The translations under genes and the position numbers were made by a program. Below, piece by piece: positions 18,309-28,200 of a stretch of DNA of 64,000 nucleotides; the stretch's first letter is position 1; each line of letters begins with the position of its first letter. The notes below the pieces were generated by a model. That model was not told the DNA's origin and did not search any database. It saw only the letters and a list, made by a program, of their open reading frames with translations. Origin of the DNA: Symsagittifera roscoffensis (taxonomy: Eukaryota > Xenacoelomorpha > Acoela > Convolutidae). The stretch lies in contig NC_087069.1 of NCBI RefSeq assembly GCF_963678635.1, forward strand, positions 16,220,660 to 16,284,659. The letters run 5' to 3'.

Positions 18309-21083
18309 ATGGAAATGTTGGAATACCGAAACTCGGCTAGAGGGCATGTAATGGCCCTGGAAGAAGAAAAAGCCATGGAGGGTTATCTAGAAACAATGTT
18401 GCAAGGCACCACCCTCAAGCAGAAGGCGTACGGAACTTTGGCGTCGTCTGACGTAGAGGCGGAAACGATCGAGCAGTTAGTGAGCCTTCCATGGAAAGCA
18501 GTAGTTTTGAGGTATTTCGAAGAAGAAATGAGGACTACGACGAGAATACATGCTCTCGTGGCTGTACCTTATGTAAGGACAGAGTTGCAACTCAGGTTCG
18601 CCTGGTGCATGATGGGACTGACCCGCGAAGAATACGACTCAGAAGAAAGAAAGAGGTCAAAAGAAGAAAAAGTGTTCCTTATGACGAATATGAGGGATCT
18701 GATAGTCCAGGAGGGAGCAGCAGTAGCATGTGCGAAGCGGAGAGATGCTCTCTGTTTCATTCGATTCCTGATAGAACAGATTTCAGTACCTGCATTAAAC
18801 AGTAGTGTTAAAATGTTGAGGGAAGGCGATGAACGAATGAAAGCCTTGTTTTTGCTGGCATTGCTGGACATGCAGCAAAGCAAACCGATGAGGGTGAACA
18901 TGAAAGAACCTGAAGAACTGGAACCCATGAAAAAGATAGACGAAATCAGGAGATTCTCAAACAAGGAGCTGCGACTCACTAAAGAATCTATGGGAGCACT
19001 GCCGAAATCCAGTGAATACTGTGGACCGATCAAGAAGAAGTCATATAGCTACGTATCTGGGATCATAGGGATAGCGTACAATCCTTTCCTGAGTGAAGAC
19101 ATACGTGATTGCTTCTTTGATTATGAGCAGGCGGTGTTACTAAGGTTCTGGACGTCCAGAATTGTAACGATCAAGAGCGTTAGCAATCCACAGGCCAAGT
19201 TGGGACTGGTCTTGGAAGAAGAGGTGACTGCACCTTCAGTACCAAAATCCGACAAGAGAGTGGAGTTTGGGTTGGGATTCTCAGATGAAGTGCTGAGAAC
19301 GAGCTTGATGGCAGTGTGGGAATTGATGAGGCCATCATGGTGTCCTAGTCCCAACGCTGACTCAATATTACGTGTGACACAAGACGTACAGAGGGAACTG
19401 AATGCAGACTGTAACCTGCGTGACCTTAACATCATATATAATGTGATGATAACAGCCTCTAAGTGCAACGGAGAAGATAAAGTGGAGTTGCCTGGCTGGG
19501 GACCAGAAGACTGGGTAAAACCTGGTAGCTGTCTGGCGGAAGTCTGTGGACTGGAGGGTCACGTTTGTGGAAGTTTAGACTGTGTGAAAACCCTGGAGAA
19601 GCAACATAAGCAATTGACAGTATTGTTTGGAAATGTAGTGATGAAAGCAAGAACGGAAACGGAACTGATAGCAGATTGTCATGGAGGAACTGATGTGAAT
19701 CTAGTGACTGCACTAGGATTCTGCAGCATGTTTGGTTCTTTAGAGTCACTATTGAATCTAGAACAGAAACATGAGATGGTCACAGCCATCAGTGTAGAAG
19801 TATTCCCAGGAGTTCTGCAGACAGAGCAGAAATACATAGGAAAATGGAGGGAGGCGATTGAAACAGAAATGAACATCAGACACAGCGAAACTTATTGTAG
19901 ACCAGCAGGAGCACGATATTTGGTGGGTTCAACGTTGGCTCCAATGTGCAAGAGCAGATATCCTGTACATTTCGTAGCTGTGGACGTGAAAAGTACAAGA
20001 ACGATTGTGGATCAAGCCTTTTCAGTGCCGAAGTGCGTGAGGTTGGCAAGAATGTCTGAAAAGTCTTACGAGTTACTGTGTAAGATTTTCTCAGCAGTTC
20101 CAGAGAGAACCAAAGAAGAGTTGGAGTCAATACTAGGAAAGAAGTTCATGGGATATGTAAGCGGGAACTTCAGTGACTTTGAAAAACAGAAGCAGAGAGG
20201 ATCAACTGTCACAGATTACAATGCAGTAGATGAGAATGATGAAATCCACCGAGTGATGATGGAAGTGGAACTATTGCTGGAAGCTTCGGGAAAACGTAAT
20301 TGGAGGAGCATCATGTTGACACATGATGAGTTTCCTTGCCACTGCTTGTTGCAGACCTGGTGGTATCCCAAGCGTAGTAATCTGATGTTGATCTGGGACT
20401 CTGGAGAGCTGCTCTCCATGGGTTTACCAGATTCATCACAGCCCGTAACGATGGTGATAGTGGGAGTTATGATGGCGATACGATGGCTGGAAGCTCATGT
20501 GAGAGAAAACAATAGACAGGAGGCACCGACGAGAGAACAATTGCAGAAATTAGATTGTCTAAAAGATTTAGATCTTTTTGAGACAATGTGTAAAGTTCTG
20601 AATATTCCGATGGAAGTGAAGAAGATATGGGCAAGAAAACGATTGATGCCTTGGTTCAGAGCTAACATGACTGCATGGTTGTACGAGTATGCGAAAAAGC
20701 ATATGTCAAAGCATGGCAGAGTGTACAGTGAATATCAGCTGGACATTGGGGCAGGAGCTTTCAAGCGAGCTTTCGTGACTCATCGGAATGCAGTGACCAC
20801 CGCTGTGAAAAGAATTTCCAGAACGAGTGAGCGTAGTGGAAATGAGAAGGCAGAGATGCTGAAAGAAGATCTGGAGAGAAACGTGACGTTGTGTCTCCAC
20901 AACAGCTTCTGTAGAAACAGAGAATCCAATGTGGATCCCCTACCTTGTTGTAAACAGAGGGTAGAAGAGCAGAAGTGTTGGATGACGGCTTCCAACAGCG
21001 TCAGGATAGTCAACGACGTGCTACAAGACACGGAAACCGAAAGCGCGGAATCAGCATCGCAGGAGGAGGAAATGGAACATTGA
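18309..21083 (+). CDS. Retroelement ORF4, unknown function, 924 aa from first ATG
   Basis: The frame is open from 18180, but the first ATG is at 18309, 69 bases after the ORF3 stop. Upstream only a GTG at 18246 is available, which would give 945 residues. Translation may start at 18309 after reinitiation, or ORF4 may be reached by -1 frameshift from ORF3. The protein is cysteine-containing and mostly helical, without a signal peptide or recognised domain. The segments around residues 430-470 and 880-900 (numbered from 18246) hold several Cys and His but no clean zinc-finger spacing. Base composition matches the other ORFs of the element. The stop overlaps the ATG of a basic micro-ORF. Confidence 0.75.
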   Translation: MEMLEYRNSARGHVMALEEEKAMEGYLETMLQGTTLKQKAYGTLASSDVEAETIEQLVSLPWKAVVLRYFEEEMRTTTRIHALVAVPYVRTELQLRFAWCMMGLTREEYDSEERKRSKEEKVFLMTNMRDLIVQEGAAVACAKRRDALCFIRFLIEQISVPALNSSVKMLREGDERMKALFLLALLDMQQSKPMRVNMKEPEELEPMKKIDEIRRFSNKELRLTKESMGALPKSSEYCGPIKKKSYSYVSGIIGIAYNPFLSEDIRDCFFDYEQAVLLRFWTSRIVTIKSVSNPQAKLGLVLEEEVTAPSVPKSDKRVEFGLGFSDEVLRTSLMAVWELMRPSWCPSPNADSILRVTQDVQRELNADCNLRDLNIIYNVMITASKCNGEDKVELPGWGPEDWVKPGSCLAEVCGLEGHVCGSLDCVKTLEKQHKQLTVLFGNVVMKARTETELIADCHGGTDVNLVTALGFCSMFGSLESLLNLEQKHEMVTAISVEVFPGVLQTEQKYIGKWREAIETEMNIRHSETYCRPAGARYLVGSTLAPMCKSRYPVHFVAVDVKSTRTIVDQAFSVPKCVRLARMSEKSYELLCKIFSAVPERTKEELESILGKKFMGYVSGNFSDFEKQKQRGSTVTDYNAVDENDEIHRVMMEVELLLEASGKRNWRSIMLTHDEFPCHCLLQTWWYPKRSNLMLIWDSGELLSMGLPDSSQPVTMVIVGVMMAIRWLEAHVRENNRQEAPTREQLQKLDCLKDLDLFETMCKVLNIPMEVKKIWARKRLMPWFRANMTAWLYEYAKKHMSKHGRVYSEYQLDIGAGAFKRAFVTHRNAVTTAVKRISRTSERSGNEKAEMLKEDLERNVTLCLHNSFCRNRESNVDPLPCCKQRVEEQKCWMTASNSVRIVNDVLQDTETESAESASQEEEMEH

Positions 21084-21196
21084 TGAATGGTCGAGAAAAC
21101 AAGAGGCAACAAGAAAGAAAATTAGAAGAATTTAGAAGTTTTAGAACTTCTAAACGACGAAAAAGAAGAGAACAAAGAAATGATGAAGAAAAATAA
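21083..21196 (+). CDS. Basic 37-residue micro-ORF overlapping the ORF4 stop
   Basis: The ORF4 stop TGA (21081-21083) and this ATG (21083-21085) share a base, forming TGATG. The peptide is strongly basic, with 14 Arg or Lys in 37 residues and a KRRKRR cluster like a nuclear localisation or RNA-binding signal. TGATG junctions are a known arrangement for termination-reinitiation in viral and LINE RNAs. Its length is too short to prove coding by itself. The alternative is chance opening of a purine-rich stretch. Confidence 0.4.
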   Translation: MNGRENKRQQERKLEEFRSFRTSKRRKRREQRNDEEK

Positions 21197-22139
21197 AACT
21201 CAGAATTGTTTTATGTGTGTGAAAAAACTCAAGTGAGGAACCAAGCAACCAAGTTGTAATTGAAAACTGAAACATTTTGTTGAGTTCTGAAATTGTTGCA
21301 TTTATAAATTTGCTTTTTGATTTTAGCAGAAGTGGCTTTAGAGACACTTATTATTTATTTAGAAAGGCTTAAGAAAAGAGTATATTTAAATATTCCAGCC
21401 TGCATGATTGTTTTTAATCACTTAGGAAAACTGATCACTTTGTGGTGATATGAAGGACTTGAGTAACCTCTTGAAGAAGGAGGTTGGTGCATTGTTCTTT
21501 CTAACCACAAAGTTTCTTAGTTTTAATATTCAGGACAATAAACAAGCAAGATTTCCGAAGGGAAGGAGCATAGTAGGATAATTTTAGCTTGTTGGTTGGC
21601 AGGACTGTCCTGCAAGCCAACGCTTTTTAAATCTAGGAGAAAAAGTTTTAGTCGGGACATAGACACTGGAAGTCAGAAAACATGTTTTATCTTAGGTTAT
21701 ATTCTCAATGTGCAAATTAATGAAAGAATTTGAAGGCTATAGTGATGTAGTATGATGCCATTTATATTCTGCAGTGAGTTGATATGACGTGGATAAAAGT
21801 AATTCCGTGCATTTTGTAAATTCTGTTCGATGGCACTGTAACCATTTTACGAACATGGCGCGATTCAATGAGGACATTGACCGGACTGTCCGGGGAGTAT
21901 GTGACATTCGACCAGAATGGCCAAAATGCAGTCTCTGCAGAATTCCGTATTTTAGCAGCAAGCCTTCCGAATTGGCGTTTTAGAACGAATAAGGACGTTA
22001 TTTGAACGATTGGCCAAACGGTGAAGGCTAGAAGATTCTGGAATTCTAAATTTTAAAAATTCGAATTATGACGTCATATTTCTGAGAAACGTCAGAAACG
22101 GCCATTTTAGCTAAAAATAGCGAAAGAAAACAGAACAAC
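21197..22139 (+). other. 3' non-coding region with hairpins
   Basis: No convincing ORF. GTTGGC/GCCAAC encloses GCAGGA-CTG-TCCTGC at 21595-21621, followed by a T run, making a strong nested hairpin. CCGGA-CTG-TCCGG lies at 21881-21893 and runs into the TGTCCGGGGAG motif (to 21897). ATCAC/GTGAT pairs near 21423-21438. This probably belongs to the 3' untranslated part of the giant element. Confidence 0.5.
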
Positions 22140-23502
22140 TTTTATCTGCGATTACGAACAGTACGAAATCGAGACTGAAAAATCAACAAAGAACTACCGA
22201 ACAGCAGAGGACGTTCCGAGTTGCAACTATTGTGCTGTTACAATAGTTGCAAGGCCGTTGCGAGCAACGGTGAAGGGTGAAAACCAGCCCTCCAAGTAAG
22301 TGTGAACTCGACATTAAGAAGCTTGATTCGCCGGATTCAGGAATCCGGAAGGGTCTCGGGACGTGAACTTTTATGAACTTATATTGAATTTTAGCATCCG
22401 TCATGTCCTGACTTGAATTTAACTGATATTTAAATTCGTTTTGACAAGAATGAGGAGCTAGAAGTAAGGGGGGAAGGGTTGATCCATCTTCGATGGAGAT
22501 GATGATTTTTATCTACTGAACAAAAACAATAGTAATATAATAAATAGTAGCCCTGTTTTTAGGAGTGACCTCGTGGTCTGGGGATACTGAGACCCAGCCA
22601 TGAGCTCACTAATTTTGCATGTAATTAAGTTAATTTGAGCGTTCTGGTCGAAGCCGGAGAGCAGTAACGTTTTTGTCGACCCGATGTTAGAAAAGACCAC
22701 CGAAAAGTACTGGCTTGGTAGAGACGGTGAAAAACATGCAAAGCTCTGTTTAGACGCTAGCCAGTCGTCTTAAGACTTAGTTTTGTTATCCGTCGATATG
22801 TATCTTCCGGGCGAATGTTACAATTAACATTAGTTGCGATAGCGATAACAACGAAAATTGTGATTGAAAAACAACAACGAATTGCAGAAGTAGCAGAAAC
22901 CGCTCCGAGTTGCAAATATTGTGGCGCTACAATAGTTGCAAGGCCGTTGCGAACAACGGTGAAGGGTGGAGGACAGCCTTCCGGAAGGAAGATAAGACTC
23001 TTAATTCCCCGGATTCGAGAATCCGGAGGGGTCTCGGGACGGGAATTTTTATTATCTTGTATAAACTTTTAGCTTCCCTGCCATGTCCTGAGTTGAATTT
23101 AATTAACAACTGAATTCATTTTGATAAGGATGAGAAGCTAGGAGTTGGAGGAGAGGGTTGATCCATCTTCGATGGAGATGATGATTTTTATCTACTGAAC
23201 AAAAACAATAATAATTCAATAAGTAGTAGCCCTGTTTTTAGGAGTGACCTCGTGGTCTGGGGATACTGAGACCCTGCCATGAGCTCACTATTCCTGCATT
23301 TAAGCTAGTTAATTTGAGCGTTCTGATCGAAGCCGGAGAACAGTTACGTTTTTGTCGACCCGATGTTAGAAAGACCACCAAAAGAACTGGCTTGATAGAG
23401 ACGGTTAAAAGCATGTAGAACTCTGTTTAGACGTTGGCCAGTCGTCTTAGGACTTAGTTTTATTTTCCGTCGATATGTATCTTCCGGGCGAATGTTACAA
23501 TT
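22140..23502 (+). repeat. Two tandem copies of a ~677-bp repeat (possible LTRs)
   Basis: About 22140-22825 and 22826-23502 are direct repeats. Both end in GCGAATGTTACAATT (ends near 22825 and 23502, period 677). Most of the second half is near identical and the first 50 bases are weaker. Each holds the hairpin CCGGATTC-NN-GAATCCGG with the AATCCGGAGGGGTC motif of the leader, and the hairpin CCATC-TTC-GATGG. Copy 1 has AATAAA at 22539. They could be LTRs in tandem or a repeated 3' region. No matching copy was found in the leader, so the LTR reading is unproven. Confidence 0.7.
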
Positions 23503-23542
23503 TTCTGATCCGAAAAAATTTGTTAAATTTTAGAAGCCACCG

Positions 23543-23884
23543 TTAAAAAGTTGTCCGGTTTTCACATGGGACCGTAAGGAGTTTTTCTCGGGGCCATAAT
23601 TCAAAACGAGTTCGTAACGCTACCATTAATTTAAACAAATACGGATATTTGCGTTCCAAAGGAGTGCAATTCTCGTAATGCGAAGATGCAAGAAGACATT
23701 GAAAATCACCAAACGGAATAGAAAACTCACCAAGTGCTTTCCTTGATTTTAAACGACCATTCAACATGATGCTTTCTTCCTTGAATAATTTTTTGTTTCT
23801 TTGTATGAATGCAATCTCCCAGCGTTTATACGGCCCTATTCGATCAAACTGTCCTAGGACCAACGTATGACCGAAGGTCCTCAA
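23543..23884 (-). other. Unidentified 113-codon minus-strand ORF
   Basis: An open frame with a protein-like composition (many Arg, Leu, Phe and few repeats) lies 40 bases beyond the retroelement edge. No initiator ATG is evident: the frame begins after an AG on the minus strand, so it could be an exon or fragment. I do not recognise the product. It may be the end of a host gene interrupted or flanked by the retroelement. Confidence 0.3.
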
Positions 23885-24297
23885 TTAATTGTTTTTTTTT
23901 TCTAGAACAGAATGCCACTTGCATTGCAAGTTGCCAACACCCCCATGCAATTTTTCTAGATAGGCTCCGAAAGAACTTGAGCACATGTGCCGTGGGACCC
24001 AGTGCAGGTAGTTTTCTTTATTTGGGACTATACTTTGCTGAATAAGTTGCGAATGCTGTCTTTTTGTTAGGCACTTTCATTGATAACGTTACTTTCATAG
24101 AAGTGTTTTGTTTATAGATGTGCAGGTGTTAGATTTTTCGATCTGGTTGTCTTGAGTCCCAATGATCTCGATTGTTTTCACGTTATTTTTTCTTCCACAT
24201 TTCTCTTGTATCCGCATAATACCCTCTACCTCTTTAACTGTCCCCACAAACGTGACTGAACTGACCCCAATAGTCTGTGGCTACGGCCGGCCGAAGT
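23885..24297. other. Unannotated spacer
   Basis: AT-rich sequence with pyrimidine-rich AG stretches at 23894-23905 and 23953-23960. I see no gene or repeat that I can support. Confidence 0.4.
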
Positions 24298-24306
24298 AAC
24301 AATTTC

Positions 24307-24720
24307 GGTGCGTATTCATAGGTTCCAAAATAAAAAATCAGTCCCATAGGTTCCAAAATAATAAAGCAGTCGCATAAGTTCCAAATCTTTTCAATGGGCC
24401 AAAAGACTAAATTAGCCGAGTCTCGGTTTAAGGTCGCCGGTGGGCGCGCTACGCGCGCGTCGCCGCTTAGCGGCGATAACCGGCTCTAAATTTCGTATAG
24501 AGTCCTACCCTTTGGTGGCAAGCTCGCAACACGTTGGCGCGGCTGCGGCGGTCACTATTCTGCAGCTTGAGTTAATGCTGGTTGAACAGTAAACAATCGA
24601 TCCAAAAATTCGTTGGCTCAAATTTCAACCAATGAGAATTCAAGAAGATAAATTTTGGAACTTATGCGACTGATTTTTTCTTTTGGAACCTATGAATGTT
24701 GGAACCTATGGGATTTCACC
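24307..24720. mobile_element. 414-bp MITE with 9-bp target-site duplication
   Basis: The left end starts GGTGCGTATTCATAGGTTCC and the right end is the near reverse complement, ending CACC. The inverted repeats are about 85-95 bp long and contain 'cataggttccaaaat' twice. AACAATTTC occurs directly on both sides, at 24298-24306 and 24721-24729, as a perfect 9-bp target duplication. No transposase is present, so it is non-autonomous. GG...CC ends plus a 9-bp duplication fit Mutator-like elements best; Merlin-like is an alternative. The centre is a GC-rich island with two perfect hairpins (24444-24458 and 24461-24475). Confidence 0.9.
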
Positions 24721-24729
24721 AACAATTTC

Positions 24730-25250
24730 CTTTAGACTCGGGCGAAGTTCGCATGACGCCCCCCTATGGTCAACTAACAACAACAACCTTACCGAGATAT
24801 TTCCAGAACCTTCTGATTGTTTTGCACGACCTGCACTTGCAGCTATCAATTTTCAATTAAAACGTTTATTTTTGGTGTAAGTGACAAAAGTTCCTTTGAA
24901 GATTTTTCATTTTCAGACTCTTTGATGTCTTTTTTTTTAAATTTAATTTGTATTTGTCGTTTCTAGCACCAAACATCTTCTCTTTTTGGTATACTTTTCG
25001 AGCCTATTTCTTTCCAAAGTTGAATGAGTTGTCGAGGATGACGAAAGATGCTCGATATAACTGTAATTTCATGATAATCATGATAATTAAGACCTTTCGA
25101 TTATCTTGCGCCACTGTTCTTTCCAATCGGCGAGAGTGGTCGTAACAACAGCAATAAATAGTTAAAGTATAATGAGTGAATGTCATCCATGTAAAACCCT
25201 TAGATATAAAAATTGTATTTGATTAATTTGACAAGTGATTGACCGAATAA
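24730..25250. other. Spacer upstream of CSN1
   Basis: AT-rich. It probably contains the CSN1 promoter or a 5' exon, but no TATA box or motif can be singled out. Confidence 0.35.
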
Positions 25251-25256
25251 TTTCAG
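25251..25256 (+). promoter_or_regulatory. Splice acceptor just upstream of the CSN1 ATG
   Basis: TTTCAG ends five bases before the CSN1 start codon at 25262. It matches the acceptors inside the gene. It is either the end of a 5' UTR intron or a spliced-leader trans-splice site. Confidence 0.5.
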
Positions 25257-25261
25257 GAAAA

Positions 25262-28200
25262 ATGATAGCTTCATCGGTTGAGCCGATGCAAATCGATGAA
25301 GATGATCAGAATGCGGACCTTCCGCAGATGAATGTCGAGAGTGCTGATAGGCCTTACGGGAGTGCTGATGGCGTGACCGCAGACTTCAGAGTTTCATCCT
25401 GTTCTATTGACCTTGACGCATATTCACAGCAATACACCGATCTTTATCGAATCAACCGGCTGATGTTTATTGCTGAACACTGTCCTTCACTAAAGAAAGA
25501 CGCAATTATACTGGCTATTAAAAGTGTCGAAGTGAGTAACTTTTTTTTAAATTCACGTCCTCAAGTTTGACTTTTCCGATATAAAACGGAATGCAATACA
25601 AGTGTTTTCTCTTTGTTTTAGAACACGAATAATGTAGAGATGTATAAAAAATTACACGTGCATCTCAGCGAGTCAATTGTTTCAAATGGTAACAGAAATG
25701 GAATCGAAAATGGGGCTTCTGAGCGACAGCTACCCCCATTCGATAAATCGTGGCTGGAGACAAGCTCGAGGGCTTCAATGGCTAGATTTGAAAAACTAGA
25801 TGCGGATCTGAGGAGCTACAAGTCGAATTCTATTAAAGAGAGCATAAGGAGGGGGCACAATGATCTGGGAAAGCATTTTCTGAATATTGGTTGGTATTGG
25901 TTAATTATTTTGCGGATAAATTTTAAACGAGATAAATTACAAACGGGACCCTTCCGTGTAGTTACGGTCAGTGCACTAGCTGGATAGGGCCATACCAGCG
26001 TTTTAAAACCCTAACCCTTCATCGTCCTAATGTTAGTTTATCTTAGCCGTCCTTCCTCTTCAATAGCGCCTATAAAGTTGTCGATAACTTGATTTTTGAG
26101 TAGCGATCTGCACCCTCTTATACATAGTAGTTTTTTTTAGTTCTAATGCAGTTTATCGATTCTGGTAGCTTTCTTTTCTTTTTCACTTAGTTTTTTGGCT
26201 AATAGCTGCATCGTCCGCGTGGCTGTTGGAACAGCGCCACCGGTGCATCCGAAAATCAGCGGGCAGAAGCTAGTCTGCTCTACGTTTAAAGTTCTTTGCT
26301 CATATTTGGTGTTCTTCAATGTCTCGTGATTTTGTATGCGTCTTTGTGCAGTTTAAGGCAGTTTCTGCGTAAATAAGGCCAATGGACCAGAAATGATTGG
26401 TAATACTCTTCTGAAAAACCTCTCAAAGTCACTACCAACATCACTTCACCCGTTTTTCTTTCTAGTCTTCATAAATGATCTACCGTCCTGTGTCATGTCC
26501 GCAACATTTGGTTATGCAGACGACTGCAAAATTGTTGGAGACAACCCTTTAACTCTCAACATAGATGTTAGGAGACTTTGGAGGTGGTGCGAGGAAAACT
26601 GCATGGCAATGAAACTGACGAAAAGCAAAGTACTCTGTATCAAAGGATCAGCTACGATTGCACTCCTCAATTACAGCTTCGAAACCACTGAAGTAATGAA
26701 AGATCTGGGCATCCTGATAACCGACAGGCTCTCTTGGACGCAACACGCAAAAAAGGGCTGGAAAAGCCTTAAACGCTCTCTTCGTACTCAAAAGGAATCT
26801 CTCAAAGGCAAATTTCGCGACCAGACAAAACGCATATATCTGTTACGTTGTGCCAATTTTGTGATACGGTTCAGCTATCTGGAAACCATCAAAAGGTCAC
26901 TTAGGAATCATAAAAAGTGTGCAGCGGAAAGCGATCTCGTGGATTTTCATGACAAGCAATAGCCATATCTCCTATAAAGACAAACTCGTAAAACTTAATA
27001 TCCTTCCTTTGTCTCTATACCAAGAGCTTCATGTTGGACTGCTATTTGCAAAAATATTAGCTGGAAAAGTTGACATCGACTGGAGAAGCCATGTAAGCAT
27101 CACTTACGTTGGAAACCGAAGAGCTCAAATGACACGAAATTTCGTCTAAACAAATGCGTCTGAAGAAGTGCGAGTCGGATTTCTGGTTTCGGGCATGTCT
27201 TGCTAATCTGTACAACGAATACTTCAAATGTGACCTTTTGTTTGACCCAGAATGCAAAAACAGACTTCTAGGAATGTACACAAAGTTTTTCAAAACTAGC
27301 TACAGCGAATCAGATACATGCACTTGGCGCATTTTATGCGAATGCAATAACTGTAGAGACCCGAAGAAACTTACACTTATAACTGAAAGCTAACCTTTGA
27401 ACAAAGCAATGACTGGGTTTTATGCGAACACTTGGATTATATTCCTAAATCCTTTGTTATTTTTATTATTATTTTGTTTTCGCATGGGGATTGAAAATTT
27501 TCACATCAAAGAAAGCGTGACTAAATCGTAAACCTCAGATTCCGTTTGCTTTAATGTCAAGTCGTGCCTCATCTTCAGTTTTAGTTGAATTGTTGACAAA
27601 GCTTTCGCCTTGCAACGGCTGAAGTTTCGGCTCAATCTTGACGTCATGGCAAACATCGTTCGTGAGATTGGCGAGTGTGTCTCTACATTCGCAACTTGCA
27701 CCACATGCACATGTGAATTGGGTTTTGGTCTATTCCCATCCGTATCTTAAGAAAATACCATCTCTGAAGTATCTGCTTAGTGGTAAAACATTGAGCCAGT
27801 TAAAGGCTCCCTTTTCAGAGGCCAGGTCGATTGAGCTTTTATCAGTTTCATTTTAGCAGTTAATGAGTTTTGTTTTCTTTCGGTTTGTTCTATCAGTTTT
27901 CAATTTTTTTTCCGTAAAAATTTTTCCTTGCTGTGTTATTGCTGTAACAGGATCTTGAGATTCCAGTAGTAGTAATGTTTCCTTAGACCATTCTAGATAG
28001 CTTTCATGGTCGGATGGCAGCTTGATGTTAAGACTGCCCATTTTAAGGAAAATATCTCACGGAACTGGTGGTTTTGTGTCTTTACCGACTAGGTTATAGG
28101 GATCAGTTGTTCCTTGAACCTTTTCATATGTTTTCAAGTTTTTCATAGTTTTAGGCGTTGTCCTGCTTAGAAATGAAAGCTTCTCTTGAACTCCTTTAGT

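Larger units (their letters stand above)
1..23502 (+). mobile_element. Giant Ty3/gypsy-type retroelement with extra 3' ORFs
   Basis: The core is a single gag-pol ORF with two CCHC knuckles, a DTG protease, a YVDD reverse transcriptase, RNase H and a D,D35E integrase with a GPF motif, in the order pro-RT-RH-IN typical of Ty3/gypsy. Downstream on the same strand are three long ORFs and one micro-ORF with no recognisable envelope. The span from leader to tandem 3' repeats is at least 21-23 kb, several times the usual 5-12 kb for the group. All long ORFs are uninterrupted, so the copy looks young. Neither edge is certain: no LTR pair is visible, and the 5' LTR may lie before base 1. The 3' edge is taken as the end of the second 677-bp repeat. 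Confidence 0.75.

Noticed and set aside
15478-21083. ORF3 or ORF4 as an envelope protein
   Set aside because: No signal peptide, furin-like site, fusion peptide or membrane anchor was seen.
22140-23502. The two 677-bp repeats as the 5' and 3' LTR of the same element
   Set aside because: Both lie on the same side of the coding region with no sequence between them.
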